Source: Xylaria sp. FL1777 (Eukaryota > Ascomycota > Sordariomycetes > Xylariales > Xylariaceae). From it: a stretch of 64,000 nucleotides of DNA. The position numbers were made by a program, and so were the translations under genes. The notes beneath the pieces were generated by a model, which worked only from the letters and a program-made list of their open reading frames with translations, did not search any database and was not told the DNA's origin. How positions within the stretch are numbered: position 1 is the first letter of the stretch; each line of letters opens with the position of its first letter. Shown piece after piece: positions 1 to 14,455 of the stretch. The stretch lies in NCBI GenBank assembly GCA_022578965.1, contig MU400664.1, positions 34,910-98,909 on the forward strand. Reading direction: 5' to 3'.

Positions 1-988
1 TTTTTATTTATTAAAGCCTTTTATTATAATATTTATTAATAAATATATATTATTTATTAATATAATATTAATAGCTATATTATTTAGCTTTGTTTTTTTG
101 CTGCATTTTTTTTAGTAATATTAAATTTAAGTTATTTATTTTTTTTTTATTTTATTTTTTTTTAAAATTTATATTGCATTTTTAACTTAGTAAAACTTTA
201 TAAAACTTAAAATTTATAGTTTAGCTTTTTTAAATATAGTTTTAATAATATTATTTATTTTGTTTTTTTTTACTTTTTTTTAATTTTTAAATATTAAACT
301 ACTTATTTGCTATTTAAAATATAAAAACAGTTCATAAAAAAATATATATTATTTGCTTTATATGCTTTTTATTTATTTATAATTATTGCTTAGCACTTTA
401 TTAGTTTTATTTAAGCTAAAACAAAAGTAAATATTTAGTAAGCTTTAGCAAAAAGCTTTAGTTTTTTTTAGTATATTTAATTATAGTATACTATTTTATG
501 CAAATATATAAAACTATTTTAAAACTACTTTAAAACTTTATATAATTAATATTTGTTTAGTTATTTTATTAGTTTTATTTTCTTTTTATAAAAACATAAT
601 ATTAAAAATATAACTATAAGCTATTTAGCAAAAAATGCTTTATAAAAATTTTATATAAACTATTTTTTAACAGTAAACTAGTAGTATTTTTATTTTAACG
701 TTATATAAATTAACTTTATTTTTTAAAACGTAGTTTATATTATTAAACTTTTTTATTTAACTAATAATATAATACTTTTATATACTTTGTTTTATAAGTT
801 AGCATGCTTAACTAAAAAAGCATATAATAATAATAGTTTATTTTAAAAATATTATTAAATTTTTTATTTATAATACTTGTTTTAAAATATAAAAACGCTA
901 AAAATAATAAAAACTATTAGCTAGCTTTTAAGTTAAAAAAATAGCTTTATGCTAAATTAAGTTATATAATTTTTATAAATAATATATA
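1..988. other. AT-rich RIP-type DNA, no gene seen
   Basis: This is almost pure A/T sequence with scattered GC, AGCT and AAC remnants. No open frame, repeat end or RNA gene is recognisable. It forms the left flank of copia element A, whose target duplication TAAAT lies at 989-993. Confidence 0.7.
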
Positions 989-993
989 TAAAT

Positions 994-1280
994 TGTTAAA
1001 TAGGCTTTATATAATTGTACGTTTAATATATATGTACTAAAATAAAGTACAATAATCTTTGTATTATAAGCTGTTTATGTTTTGTATATTTAAAAGAAAA
1101 AAAAGTTTATATAAAGCAAAAGTTCTTTTTTATGTGTAAAAACTTTGCTAGCGTACAAGCTAAGCTAACACTAAAATTACTTCGGTTTATATAATAGCTT
1201 TTATATAAAGTGGTTTTCGTGCAAAACCTATTATACGTATTATATATAAAAGTTGCAACTAATAACTAGTTATTTTAATA
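994..1280 (-). repeat. Left LTR (3' LTR) of copia element A
   Basis: The 287-bp repeat starts TGTTAAATAGGC and ends TTATTTTAATA. It matches 8079-8365, 25271-25556 and 53080-53366, with differences mainly C/T or G/A. The canonical terminal CA has become TA. Because the element reads on the minus strand, this is the 3' LTR. Confidence 0.88.
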
Positions 1281-2699
1281 CTAGCTACTTTTTTTTTAGT
1301 TGCAATTCTTTTTGTATAATGCTATTTAAAAGAAATAAAAAAAAATAGTTTTGTAAAAAGTTAAACATTTAATACTTTAGTTCTTGTAAAAAAGGGGTTG
1401 TTTATATGTTTGCTTTTTTTAAACTTTATAGTTATATAAAGCTTAGGTTTAAAAGTAATTGCTTTTTAAATAAAGCACTTAAACTTTTATGCAGTTTAAT
1501 TATTGCTAGTATAATTAAAGTTTTTTGTTTTTATTGTTATATAGCTAACTAACGTTAGCTAATAGTATAATGTAAAGTATTAGTAGTAAATAATTTATAC
1601 TAAGGTTAATTAAAAGTTCTTTTTTTGTATAGTAGCAAGTTTAATAATATATTAAAATACAAAAGCTAAGCTTTATTTATAAAAAAAGCTTGAATTTTAT
1701 AGTGCTTTTTGTTATTTTTACATTTTTAAACTTTTTACTTTGTATAGCTGCTTATTTTATTATTAGTTGCTTCGTATGCATATATATATATTTATAATAG
1801 CTTTGCACTTAGTTATTTTTATATATATACTTATATATATATATATATATACTTGTATAATAATTACTTTACTATAGTATAACATTAATAGTTGCTAGCT
1901 TTATATTATAAGCTAAAACAGTAGTTATAACGTTATATAACTACTAACTAGTAATTTTAGCAATTAATTATTCTTTTAATTATTATATATAAATATATAT
2001 ATTTGTTTTTTTTTATATAGCTTATTGTTTAAATAGTTTGCTAATAATTATTTGTTATACAAAAAGTAATAAGTTTTAAGTTATATTAATGCTTTTAGTT
2101 AATATTAAGGTTTAAATTTTATATAGTGCTTTAATTGCTTTTATTATAGCTTAAATAATTTGTTATAAAAGCTACTTTTGTGCAGTACTTATTTAGTTAT
2201 ATAGCATTACAATTGCTTTATGTAGCTAAAATGCTTATATAAACTACAAAAGCTTTTTATTTTAGGATTACTAACAAGTAATAAAATTTTAAAGTAATAT
2301 ATATGCTATATATGTTTAATAATTATATAGTACTTATTATAATTACTATACTTAAATAAATAAAAAGAAATTAAGTATTATATGGTAGTTTAATAAAAAA
2401 AGTAAAAAAAAATGTTAAGCACTTATATATAGCTTAAAAAATAGTTATACAAAAAAAAATATAAAATTTGCGATATTTTATAGTTTTTAGTGTTTTTTTT
2501 AAAATTAAATATATTTGCTTGTTGCTTTTTTACTTATTGTATAATTATTATAATAATTTCCGTATAAAAGTATTTTTTCGATTCTTTTTTTTTTTTTAAT
2601 TTGTTTATACAAAAGTTATTTTTACTTTTTTTCTACAAATGTTTTTATTTATATAGTTAGCTAGTTTATAAATACTAGAGTTTTTAGCGCTTAGTTTAA

Positions 2700-3170
2700 T
2701 ATTTTCTTTGTAAATGCGTTAGCTAGATTATTTTTATTATTAATCTATTGTACTTCAAAGATCTTTTTTTTTTGTATAACTTTTTAAGTAATATAATATT
2801 AATTATAAAGCGTTTTTTTTAAGTAGTTTTTAGCTTTATTAAATAGTTATATAATAATTTTAAGTTTAAATATAATATAGCAAAAATTAAAAGTATTTTT
2901 AGTATAGCTATAATTTTTTAAAGCGTTATATAAAAAGCTATAATACTATTAAAGCTATTTATTATGCTATATAATTTGCTAGTTAATATACTTTGCATTA
3001 CTTGCTTATATTTGCTAAAGTTCTAATATATAATGTTTTTTTCGATTTTAAAAGCTAGGTTTTTTTTTATATAGTGCTTTATTATAAGTACAATAATAAA
3101 TTTAAGTTATAAAGTTATATTAGTATTATTTACAAATAAACTGTTTATAAAAATAAACAGTTTTATATAG
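2700..3170 (-). pseudogene. Copia RNase H domain remnant
   Basis: The reverse complement translates, with RIP stops, as the C-terminal RNase H of a fungal Ty1/copia polyprotein. Near 3,140 it reads FVNN where fungal copias have a V-D-x-S-F-A-N-N stretch. Around 2,960 is a SKYKQVMQSILTSKLYSI-like stretch equivalent to the conserved S-x-x-x-R/Y-x-x-x-S-x-L-A-S-E-L-Y-G. Near 2,720-2,755 it reads EVQ*INNKNNLANAFTK, matching the family's EVRWIDGxDNPADAFTK with the Trp codon turned to TAG. The equivalent in element B is near 26,960-27,420. The domain cannot be functional. Confidence 0.8.
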
Positions 3171-4300
3171 CTTAAGTTTAAAAGTATAAACGTTAATTTA
3201 TAGTTATAATTATTTATTTACTACTTAATTTTATAGTTTAAATTTTTAATATTTATTAGTGCTAAGTTAATTATTTAAGCAATAACTGCAAAGTTATATA
3301 TAGTTTTTAGTTAATAAATGCTGCTTATATAAGCGCTACATATACGTTAAAAAACATATTGCTATACAGCATTTTTTATATAAAAGTTAATTAAAGCTAA
3401 TTAGTTTGCTTAGCTTTTTTACGTAAGCGTTATATTTTTTTTGTATAAAAAAGTAACTTAACTATTGTTAAACTTAATAAAGTAATCTTGTTATAAAGTT
3501 TTTTTTAGCTTTATATAAAACTTTATTTTATATAACTTATGTTTTTTTTTTGCTAAAAATTTAAGTGTAGTAAAGCTAAACATATTGTTTGTTTGCAAAC
3601 TTATAATATTAAATTTATACAAAAGTTCTAATATAAATAATAAACATAAATTATATGTAAAAACTACTATACTAAGTTTTTTATAATAATATTAATAATA
3701 AGTTTTAAACTAATATAGCTTTAATTTAGCTAAGCTATATAATAGTTATATAATTTATATAATTGTTTTTTTAAAATATTTTAAAACAAGTTTAAAAAGT
3801 AGTTATGCAAGGATTTTTTATGCAAGCTTATCTTTTAATTATACGTATGCTTATATAATATTTTAAAGCTTGCTTAAAGCATTAAAGTCTTAAATTAACA
3901 AAAGGCTTAAAGCTAATAATAACTATTAGCTTATTTGCTAAATTATTAATAATTAAATTAGTATAGTTTTTTTTTTGTATTATTATAGCTTTATATAACT
4001 AATTTAAACTTTTTGTATAGCTTAGTTGTTTTTTTTTTAATTTTTTATACAAAGCAAAACTTAAAAATCTAAATATTATTATGTTTATTTAGGTTATATT
4101 TTACGAACTAAAAAACACTTTATATAATAAAGTTATTAATTTTTGTAACGTTTAATTTTTCGAATAAAGCGCTAAAAGTGCTAATAATGCTATTTTTGCG
4201 CAATTTTACTACTAAAGCATAGTTTTGTTTTTTTTTTAAAGTTAAAAACAAATTGTTAATGTTTTATACAAACGTTATAAAAAAGTCTTTAGCTTTTTTA
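3171..4300 (-). pseudogene. Copia reverse transcriptase remnant
   Basis: The region upstream of RNase H on the minus strand contains LQTNNM near 3,583-3,600, followed by a KFLAKK-like stretch. Fungal copia polymerases have Q-T/V-D-D-T here, followed by K-F-L-x-x-E-E, so both catalytic Asp codons appear changed to Asn (GAC or GAT to AAC or AAT). The 5' limit is an estimate from normal domain length. In element B the same spot is split: the 2.2-kb insertion at 27,918 lies just upstream of this motif. Confidence 0.6.
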
Positions 4301-7300
4301 AGTTTTTTGCGTTTTTTTTGTATAGCTAGTTTTATAGCTAGTTTTGCAACAATTATATTTTTTTTTTTACTATTTGCTAAAATATGTTTAATTATATAGT
4401 AATATAGCTTAATTTATGTTTATTTAAAGCAAATTAAGCTATTTATAAAGTTAATAATTATGTTAGGTTTTTTAATTAATTATATTTTGTATAGTTTTTT
4501 TTAGCTTTATTTTTTACGCTATATAAAGATTTTACTGCGTAGTAATAAAAATAATACTTCGTATAAAGCTAGCTTATTATATTTATAAATTATATAGCTA
4601 ATTTTAACTTTTGTTTGTTTTTTACGAAGCATTTTTATAGCTTTTTTAATTGCTTTAGCTTTTTATATAATATTTAGCAAAAAAAAAAAGTTTTAATTAA
4701 TCTTTAAATATGCTTTAAATATAAAAAGCATTAAAACTAAGCTATTAAGCCTTGCAGTATTATTTAAAGCTTTAATTGCTATTTATAAAATTAACTTATT
4801 TTTTGTACAATAATTTAGTTTAGCTTTTAGTATGTTATATATATAATAAAAAGGTTTATATGCTTTTTTTATTTTATTAATAGTTTAATAAACTTTAATA
4901 AGCATTTTTTAGTATTTTATACTTATAATTTTAGCTTAGTTTTAAAATTCTTCGAACAAAAAGTTTGTGCTAAAGTTATATATAACATAGTTTAAAAGTC
5001 TTTAATATATGTTAATTTAATACTTATATAAAGCTTTTTAAGCGTTTTATGCAAATATAAATTTTAAAAATATAGCTACTTAAAACAATATAGCTATATT
5101 AATTATATATAAAACCTGCTTATTATTTATTTATATAGCATTAATTATAACTTTATAATTAAAGTTGCAGTTATTTTTAATTGTAAACTTAAAATAATAA
5201 AGGGCTTAGTTATATAACTAGTAATAATAGCAAAACTTTTAAATCTTTTTTAAAGCAAAGCAATTAATATTATAGTTTATATAACTAAGCATATTATATA
5301 GTTTCTTTATATAAAAATATTTAAAACGTTTATAAAGCTTTTAAAGTTTTATTTTTATAAAATATAAACTTGCTTTATATAAGCTAATATTAAAAAACAA
5401 GTGTTTTTATTTCTATATAACAAAAATAGTTTTTTTGTTTTGTTATATAATAATGTTTTTTATGTTATTAAAATATGCTTTTAAGCAGTTAACATTTCTT
5501 AATAAAAATAAAAAAAAAATAAAAGTATTTAAAATATAATATATAGTTATACTAAAGGCGTTTTTTATTTATATAGTGCTTATAGCACTTATAGTATTAC
5601 TTTTGCTAAAACAAATATAAGCATTACTTAAAGTTTAACTAACTTTTATATAAAAATATATTTAAAAGTATGCTTTTAATTAAGCTTTTTTTATTATTAA
5701 ATAATTAAAAGTGCTAATATTTCATAGTTTATTTTAGTAGTTCATATAATAATAATCGTTTAATATAAATTAATTGCATAGCATTATTATTTTATAGTTC
5801 TAAATATTTTTTTTTGTTATATAATAAAAAAATATGCTATTTATTAAATATTAAATAGTTTAATTACTAAATTTTTTATTAATATTTTTAGTACTATTGT
5901 TTAACTTTAAATATTTTTTGCATTTTATTACGTATAAAAAAAATTCTTTTAAAGTAGGTTTTTAGCTATAAATTATTTTGTGCAAATTAAAGAATATGTT
6001 TTTTACATAAGCTTTTTTTTAAAAAGTATAACATGTTAACTAGCAGTTTTTTTTTTAGCAAATAAAGCATTTTTTATTCGTATAAAAGTTTTAGTTCTTT
6101 TAGTTATAGCTTTAAAAATAGCTTAACTATTTAGTTAGTTAACTTAATAACTTTAGTATAAATTTAAGTTATTAGTTTTTTGTATAGCTATAGTTATATT
6201 TTTAGTTTATAAAGTATAACTTATTGTTTTTTTGTATAAAAGTTTTTGCTGTACTATTTAATGCTATATATAAGCATGTTTATAAATTAGCAAAAAATTT
6301 TTCGTATATAAGTTTTTAAAAACTTAACGCTATAGCTAACTTTAATACGCTTTAATATATTTGTATAACGTTTATACTTAATTAAATTTTGCTTTAATAG
6401 CTAGCGCTAAATATTTGCTATGCTTTTTTACCCTTATTAAGCATTAATTTAAGTACTTTATACAAAGCTAAGTTTAAATTTTCTTTTTTTATTTATATAA
6501 AAAAAACTATTGTTTAATTAGCTTAATATTAGCTATAGTTTATATTAGTATTAAAGTAAATATTTATTATATAATATATTTTACTTTAAGTTTTGTTTAA
6601 ACTAATATAATTAATAAAAAGTTTTTTGTATAACTTTTTAAAATATATAAAAATATAACGTAGTATTAGTTTTTTATAATTTTAATATATTAGTAAGCAG
6701 CAATAAATAAATAAGCTTTATTATATAACAAGTTATATAGCTTGCTTATATAGTTTTAGCTTAAGTTTTAGCTTTTTTAAAAAGCAATATATTTATTAAA
6801 AAATATAAATTTATTTTATATAAACTTTGTTAAAAGTAAGTTAAAAAACGTACTTTTAACAGCTAAATTTAGTGTTATACAAACATATATTTTTTGCTTT
6901 AGTATTTGCAGTAAATAATACTAAACGGAATATTTATATATTAATTAAAAAATTAGTTTATAGTTTATGTTTATTATACAAAAATTAAATAGCTTAAAAA
7001 AATTTTAATGTTTAATATTTAGCTAAATTAACTATAGTTAGTATTTATGTTATTACATTTAAAATTATACGTTAAAACTTAGGCTTTTAAAAAGTAGTTT
7101 AATATATTAATAGTTTAAAAAGTTTTAACTATTATACAAAAAAATATTTAGCTATTAACTTAATGTTAAAAATATTACTAATAGTTAAATAATCGTTATA
7201 TAACAAATATTTAATAGTTCTTTTAATTTTTTAATTATAAAGTTTTTGTAAGCTATTTTTATAAGCTTTTAAATAATAGTTGTTTTTAATGTTAAGTAGA

Positions 7301-8078
7301 TTTTTTTTAACTTAAGGTTTTTAAACAAAGCGCTTTATACGCTTTAATAAATTTTTTAAAAATAATGTTTTGTTTATTTTTTTAAAGTTTTAACAAACCT
7401 TTTTTAAAAGTAATTTAATAATTTATAAAAATATAAATAGTTAGCATAATAAAATGCTAGCTTAATATTTAGCTTAATTTTAGTTACATAGCTAAAATTA
7501 ATTTTTTAGCTTTATATTTTAAAATTAATTCAAGCGTTTATTTATTATACGCTTATTAAAACATTTTTAGTTAGGTTTTTATACGTAAAAATAACTAGCT
7601 TTAACTTTAAAAGCGTTATAAACAATTATTCGTTTTTTTAAAACATAGTAAATTTAGCTAAATCATATAATATATTTAATTTTATATTTAAGTTACATAA
7701 ATTGCTGTTTTGCTTTTATATAGCAATATAATTAATATATTACTTAATGTTTATATAGCAATATAGTTAAAAAGTAGCAAAGTTGCTTGCTATTTTTTTT
7801 ATTTTGTTTTTAGTACTAATAAACAAGTTAAAAGTCTAGTTTGTATACGTAAATAAATTGGATTTTTTTTTTTTTTTTATACGTGCTTATTTTAGCTAAT
7901 TAAAAGAAGTAAACTAAACAATATATTCATACGTTAAAAAAAAAACAAGCGCAATACAAAAAACAAATCTTTTTTTAATAAGTTAAAATAAAAGTGTATT
8001 ATATAACTTTATTATTATTTTAGCTAATTTATAATTTGTTGCAAGTAAGTTAAAAGTGCAAATATAACTACTAATTAG

Positions 8079-8365
8079 TATTAAATAAGCTTTATATAAT
8101 TGTACGTTTAATATATATATGCTAAAATAAAGTATAATAATCTTTATATTATAAGCTATTTATGTTTTATATGTTTAAAAGAAAAAAAAGTTTATATAAA
8201 GCAAAAGTTCTTCTTTATATATAAAAACTTTGCTAGCGTACAAGCTAAGCTAACACTAAGATTACTTTAGTTCATGTAATAACTTTTGCACAAAGTAGTC
8301 TTTATGCAAAACTTATTATACGTACTATATATAAGAGTTATAACTAATAACCAGTTATTCTAATA
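8079..8365 (-). repeat. Right LTR (5' LTR) of copia element A
   Basis: This 287-bp partner of 994-1280 starts TATTAAATAAGC, with the TG start mutated to TA, and ends CCAGTTATTCTAATA. It keeps more C residues than the left LTR in places. The target duplication TAAAT follows at 8366-8370. Confidence 0.88.
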
Positions 8366-8370
8366 TAAAT

Positions 8371-11300
8371 ACTTATAAAAAGATTTTATTTTTTTAATTT
8401 ATTATAGTTTAATTTGTTATTTTTTAGCTTAAACTTACTAAAATAATACTATTAAAGCAAAGTTTATTTATTAATGCAAAAAGCAATACTACTTAATCTT
8501 TTTTTTTAACGCTTTTTAGTTTTATAAAAGCTAATTATATTATATATTATTTATTTTGTTTAACGCCTTTATGTTACTTTATTATAATATATGCTATAAA
8601 TATTATATGTTTTAGCTTTATATTATAACTATTATACACTTTTATAAACTGCTTTTTTAGTAAACTATTTACTTATTTTTATTAACTAATTTTATTACTT
8701 ATAACTTTTTTTTTTTGTTTTAATATATTAGCTAAAGAAGTTAAGCTTTTTTTGCTTTTCTTTGCAACTAGCTAGATTTACGAGAATACTTGCGCAGCTT
8801 TAAGAACTAAACTTATAAAAACCTGCTGTATACAAAACGAGCTTATACAAATAATAACCCAAGAAAAAATAAAGGTAAAAATAAAAAAAGCAAAAAAAGC
8901 AAAAAACTATAATGTAACTTTTTTAATGCAAAACTAGCTATAATTAGCTAATAGTATAAACCCAAACTAGCAGCAGCTAGCAATAAGCTTAACGTTAAAC
9001 TTGCAGTGCTATATAAATAAGCTAAATAAAGCAATAATAAACGTTAAGATTTTTCTTAAAAAAAACTTAAATAAGCAAACTATTTATAGCGTTTGCTAAG
9101 TTATTAAAAAGTTATTAAAGGCGTACTATTTTTAGCAAATAAATAAGCAGCTATAAATAAACAGCAGTAATAAAAATAGCAAACGTGCTATTTAAAACTT
9201 ATTATAAGTGTTATTAATAAAGCAAAAAAAGCTTGCTATAAAAGTAAAATTGCTACACATGCAAATTTAGCGATTTAAAAATTACATAAGTAAGCAAGCT
9301 AAAGTTGCTAACTTTTTTTGCTAGCAGCTCATATTTTATATAAACGCGCTACAAATAAACAGTAATAAAAAATTTTTACGCGTTGCTTTACTAATTTACT
9401 TTAAAGCTATTATAGCAACAAACTTTAACTAAGCTATTATTATAACTTTTGCTAGCTATAAAGCTAAAATAAAAACAAAGTTAATTATAATACAAAAGTT
9501 AAACTAAACAATAAAAGCAAACGTAGTTTAAGTAATATACAAACTACTAAATAATAACTAAAAGGTTATTTTTAACAAGCAGAAAATCTAAACTTAAATG
9601 CTAGCAAATATATTATAAGCTTATTAAACGTTTAACAAAAGATTAAAAGTGTATTTTTAATTATACTAGCTAGTAGTTTTAAGCTTGCTAACTAAACAAA
9701 TGCTAAAAATAAAAAAAATAAAAATGTTAGCTTAACTAAAGCTAGCTAACTAAAAGCTAAAAATTAAAAAGCTGTTTTTTTTATTTTGCTTGTTATAACA
9801 TAAGCAAAAAACGTGCTTAGTATACATTAAAGTTACAACTGCAAAAAATGCAAATATAGCATATATTAATAAACTTTTTTAAAACTACTGCTATTTTTAA
9901 GTAGCTTTTTACTTTATAAATATAATAATAACTTAATGCTATAGCTGCTAAAAATAAAGCTATTAAGCTAACGTATATAAAAATAAGCAAAAATGCAGCT
10001 AGTACAAATTTTTAAAACACACTAAAAATAAAGCAAACTTATGCTTTATATAAACCGAAAAAAAAATAGCTATATGCTTTTTTTATTAAAGCAACTATTT
10101 AGCTTAAGCAATAAAATGCTTAAAAGCTATTTAAGTACGCAAGCTAACTAAAAACGCTTTTATTTATTGCTTTATACAGTTTGTAATAAAGCTAACTTAA
10201 AGCTAACTATATACTATTACTGCTACAAAAATGCTACATAAGCAAAAAGCTAACAATTTAACAAGCAAAAATATTATTTGCTTAAAGAGTTGCTTACTAA
10301 AAAAAACTGCACTAATAACTACGTAAAAAATAGAATTGCGAACTATTGCTAACATGCTAAAGCCCTAAAACTAACTTAAAAAAAACCTGTTTAAAAACCG
10401 TTAGTAAGCAGTTTAAGTAACAAAAAGCTACGCTTGCGTAGCAAGCAAAAACATAAGCAGCAAAAGCAGCAGTATTAAATAAAAATCAAGCAATGCAATT
10501 TTTAAATAATAGTGCTTATACAGTTAGCTATAAAAGAAATATAAGTTATAGTAGCAAACAGTTAGCAAAAATGTTTTTATTTAGCTTTAGCATAGTTTTT
10601 ACCTACGTATAAAATTAAATAGCTTTTAGCATAGCTTTTTAAAGCTATTAGTCCTAAGTAATACAATATATATTAGCTAAATGATTTTTTGCTTGCTTAT
10701 ATTAGTTGCTTTATTAAGCTTATTAAAAAACTAGCAATATTTGCATTACTTAATAATAATATATTACTAAAGCAGTTTATTATTACTAAATATATTAAAT
10801 ATATGCTTATTAACTAAATATTGTTTATTTTTTTTAAGCAAACTTATATTAATAATGTTTTTTTTTAAGTATTATAGCTATAATATACTATTTAAAATTA
10901 TTATATAACTAATAAATTAAAAAAGCTATTATAAAAGCTTAGCTTTAAAAACATAATATAAAAGTATAATATGCTATAAATATTAAATAATATATTTAAA
11001 TAGTATATTTTTTAACTTATAAATTATATTTTAAAACAGCTTTTTTTATTTTTTTTAAGCATTAAAATTAACTAAAAATAACTTAATAAAATATAATATA
11101 AAGTATATTTAATATAAATAAGCAGTTTAAAATACTACTATTAAAGAACTTTTAAAATATTATTAATTATGCTATTATTTTTACTAAACATTATAAAGCA
11201 TAGCTATTACGTAATAAAACTTTTAAGCTTGCATTTTAATTAGTTATTTATATATATAACTTAAAGTTTTTTAAAGCTTATAAGTTATATTTTAAAAAGC

Positions 11301-14300
11301 TTAAGCTTTTTTATTAAAAATAATATAATGTTTTATATAAAAGCTAGCTAAAGTATATATAAAGCTATTTTTAATTTTTTAGCTTATTTAATGTTTATTG
11401 CATTTATTTTTAAGTTTTTGCTACTTTAAGCAAAACTAAAGTTAAAAGCTTTTAAGCAAAAAAAACAGCACTATTTAATAATGCTAACTTTTTATTTTTT
11501 GCTTTTATATAATAGCAAAAATTAAAAACAAAAACTTATAACTTTAGTAATTATAATATAAATAAACATTAAATCTAGTTTATATATATAGCAATAATAT
11601 TTAATACTTAAAATAACTATATTAATTAATTAAATAAAAGCTTTGCTTTTTAATATTATAAAGTTTAAAAAGCTTAGCTTACTATATTTACTAGCAAAAA
11701 TATTATATGTTTGTTTTTTAATAACTAGTTTAATTATTATTAAATATATGTTAGCTTTTATATTTTTATTATGCTAAACTTTAAAAATACTAAGTTTTTT
11801 TATGTTTAATTGTTTAAACGTATTATTATATAATTAGATTTTTTTAGTTTTAAGTATAGCTGCTTAAAGCTATTATGCTATAATATAGTAAAAAAAAAGC
11901 TATTATATAATAATATAAATTACTTATTTAAAAAGGCTTTAATAGCTATTATATTAATATATTTGCTATTATTGCTTAATTAAATTTGTAATGCTATTAT
12001 ATAAGCATACTATAATATATATTAATATGCTATAATATTTATGTAATAAAAACGTAATGCTTTTTATTTTAGCTTTAATATTATATTTTAATATTTATTT
12101 AATTATTGCAGCAAAAATTCTTTATATATGTTTTTTAAATAGCTTTTTTATATATTTATTAAATAATTTATTATGTTTTTTTAACTGCATGTATTTTGCT
12201 TTAGCATATTTTTTAATGCTGCAAAACTACTATTTTTTTTTGTTAACTTATTAGTATAGCTTAAACTAAAAAACTTAAAAGCTAATAGCTTAGTATTAAT
12301 ATTTAAATTGCTATATTAAATAAGCATATTAATAAAAAAAATCTTTATAAAATATATAATATTATATAAAAAGCTAAACATAAAGCTAGCTATATAATAT
12401 AAACTAATAAAAAAGCTAACTAATAATAGTAAAACTAATACAAAAAAAACAAAATAAACATTATAAATAATATAAAGCTAAAAACAAATAATAGCTATAA
12501 TTTTAATAATTATCAATAGCTATAATAAAACTTAAAACTAAAGTAAAACTAATAAAAGCTACTAAAAATAAAATATTTAAAACTATATAATAATTATATT
12601 TTAGCTTATTTTTTAGTATATAAAAACTAATATAAAATAATATTGTTTTTAAAAAAGATTTAGCATACTAAAAAAATAACTTAAAGTAATTTAAATTATT
12701 ATTATTTTAGTAATATTTGTTTTTTTAAAAACTTATATAACATTATTTTAAGTAGCTTAAATAGTATTATTACTAATTATTAGTTTTTTATGTAGTATTA
12801 CTTTTTCTTTTAAGTTTTTTATAGTATTATTTGTTTTTTATTTAAAAGGTTTATGTTATATTATTATTTATAAAACGTAATTTATATAATATTAAATTTT
12901 TTATATAAAGTTTAATTTTATTTATGTTATATTAAAAACTGCAATAATAAGATTTATTAATTATAAAAGCAATATAACATATATATATAGCTAAAAATAT
13001 ATATAGCTTTTTTATTTATTATAATTTTTATAGCATATAATAAACATATTACTGCTTTTTATATTTACTTTAAATATAATATTTTTTTATTTTAATTATT
13101 TTATTATGTTTAGTTTTATAAAAGTTTATTAATATACTTTTTAAAAAAAATATAAATATTTAAAAAAATAATTATAGTTTATATAAGCATATTTAGTATA
13201 TAGTTTTATTAAGCTAGTATTTATTTTTACGTAATATTTTGTTGTTTTTTAAGTTTGCTTAAAAACAAAAAGCTTAAAATTAATAATATTGTTTTTTTTA
13301 ACGTTTGTTTAGCGCATGTTTAAACTTTTGTTTTTTTAAACAAAAAAATTAAGCTTAAAAGCTTAAAAAAATAAAGCTTTAGCAAAAAAAACGTTAGCTT
13401 ATATATTATTTGTATTATTAACTATAATGTTTTGCTTTTTTTAGCAGCTAAAAAAAATGCAAAAATATATTGCTTATTATAATAAAAATATTAAGCTTAG
13501 CTTTATAAAAAAAATGTTTTAAGTATTATAATAATTAATATAACTTTTAAAAGTAGCAAGCTTTTTTTTATAAATTTATATTTAATAAAAAGTTTTTACT
13601 TTTTTATATAAAATATAGCTATTTTGCTTTTATTAGTATGCTATATATTATGTATACTTTTATTAATATATTAAAAATACTATAATTTTTTTTGTTAAAT
13701 TATTAGCTAGTATTATTATTTAATAATAATTACTTTTATTATATATTATAACTATTTTTATTAATATATTAATAGTTATTATTATAGTAGTTATGCTATT
13801 TTTTTATATATTTATAAAATGCTTAGCATATATAATTAGTAAAATATATGATTTTTTGCTTTATATTTTTTATATTATTTACTAATTTTTTTTATTAAAG
13901 TTTTTTTCTTTTGATTTTATTAAGCTTTTATTTTATTATATAATTTTTCTTTATATTATATATATTATAAATATAAAAACTTTATTAAAAAAATTTTAAA
14001 GCAAAACAAAAAGTTATTATATAAAGCAAATTATTATACTTAAAAACTTTATATATATTTTTTTATAAAAAAAGCTAATTATTATTTTTTATTGCGTTTA
14101 AAATATAAAAAATTTTATAAATAAACAAAAAAAGCTTTTAAACTAACATAAAACAGCATAATATTAATATAAAGCAGCATAAAAGCATTAAAAAGTATAT
14201 AAAATTATTTTATTTTGCTTTTATTAGCTTATTAATTTTATTGCTATTGCTTTTATTTATATATTAATTGTTAGTTTTTTAAAATTTTATAATGTTTTTT

Positions 14301-14450
14301 TATTAAGCATTAAATTTAGCTTTTTAAAATAGCAGCAAAATAACTAAGTTAAATATAACATAATTATTTTAATTAATATATTAGTTTTATTATTATAGCT
14401 TATATTATAAAGCTAGCTTTTAAGTAAAACTATTATTACATTAAACTTAA
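8371..14450. other. AT-rich block, unassigned; coding-like purine-rich stretch inside
   Basis: No intact gene is present. From about 8,740 to 10,650 the plus strand is rich in A and in GCA, AGC, AAC and CAA-like words, with far fewer T runs than its surroundings. That resembles an old plus-strand coding region peppered with TAA and TAG in place of Gln and Trp codons. I could not match its translation to a known domain. The rest, including a 65-codon hydrophobic frame at 12,057-12,254, is low-complexity T/A sequence without supportable content. Confidence 0.5.
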
Positions 14451-14455
14451 AAATA

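Larger units (their letters stand above)
994..8365 (-). mobile_element. Ty1/copia LTR retrotransposon A, RIP-inactivated
   Basis: This is a complete but dead LTR retrotransposon of 7,372 bp. Two 287-bp LTRs (994-1280 and 8079-8365) bound it, and the 5-bp direct repeat TAAAT flanks it at 989-993 and 8366-8370. The coding strand is minus. A poly-T run just inside the left LTR (from about 1288) is a polypurine tract on the minus strand, and the reverse complement reads as copia RNase H (about 2,700-3,170) preceded by reverse transcriptase (motif near 3,590). Gag, protease and integrase should lie between about 4,300 and 8,000 but were not resolved. Stops are mostly TAA or TAG where the family has Gln or Trp, as RIP produces. 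A second copy, B, starts at 25,271. Superfamily and ends are secure. Confidence 0.88.

Noticed and set aside
1780..1860. TATATA tracts as a CRISPR or satellite array
   Set aside because: They are plain dinucleotide runs without spacers, also present at the matching place in element B (about 26,080-26,140).
3120..3145. FVNN near 3,130 taken as the reverse transcriptase YVDD motif
   Set aside because: It lies only about 135 codons before the RNase H C-terminus, and the flanking residues fit the RNase H start instead; the polymerase motif is the QTNN near 3,590.
12057..12254. 65-codon hydrophobic frame in AT-rich DNA
   Set aside because: Composed of Leu, Ile, Phe and Tyr from T/A codons, as expected by chance at this base composition.
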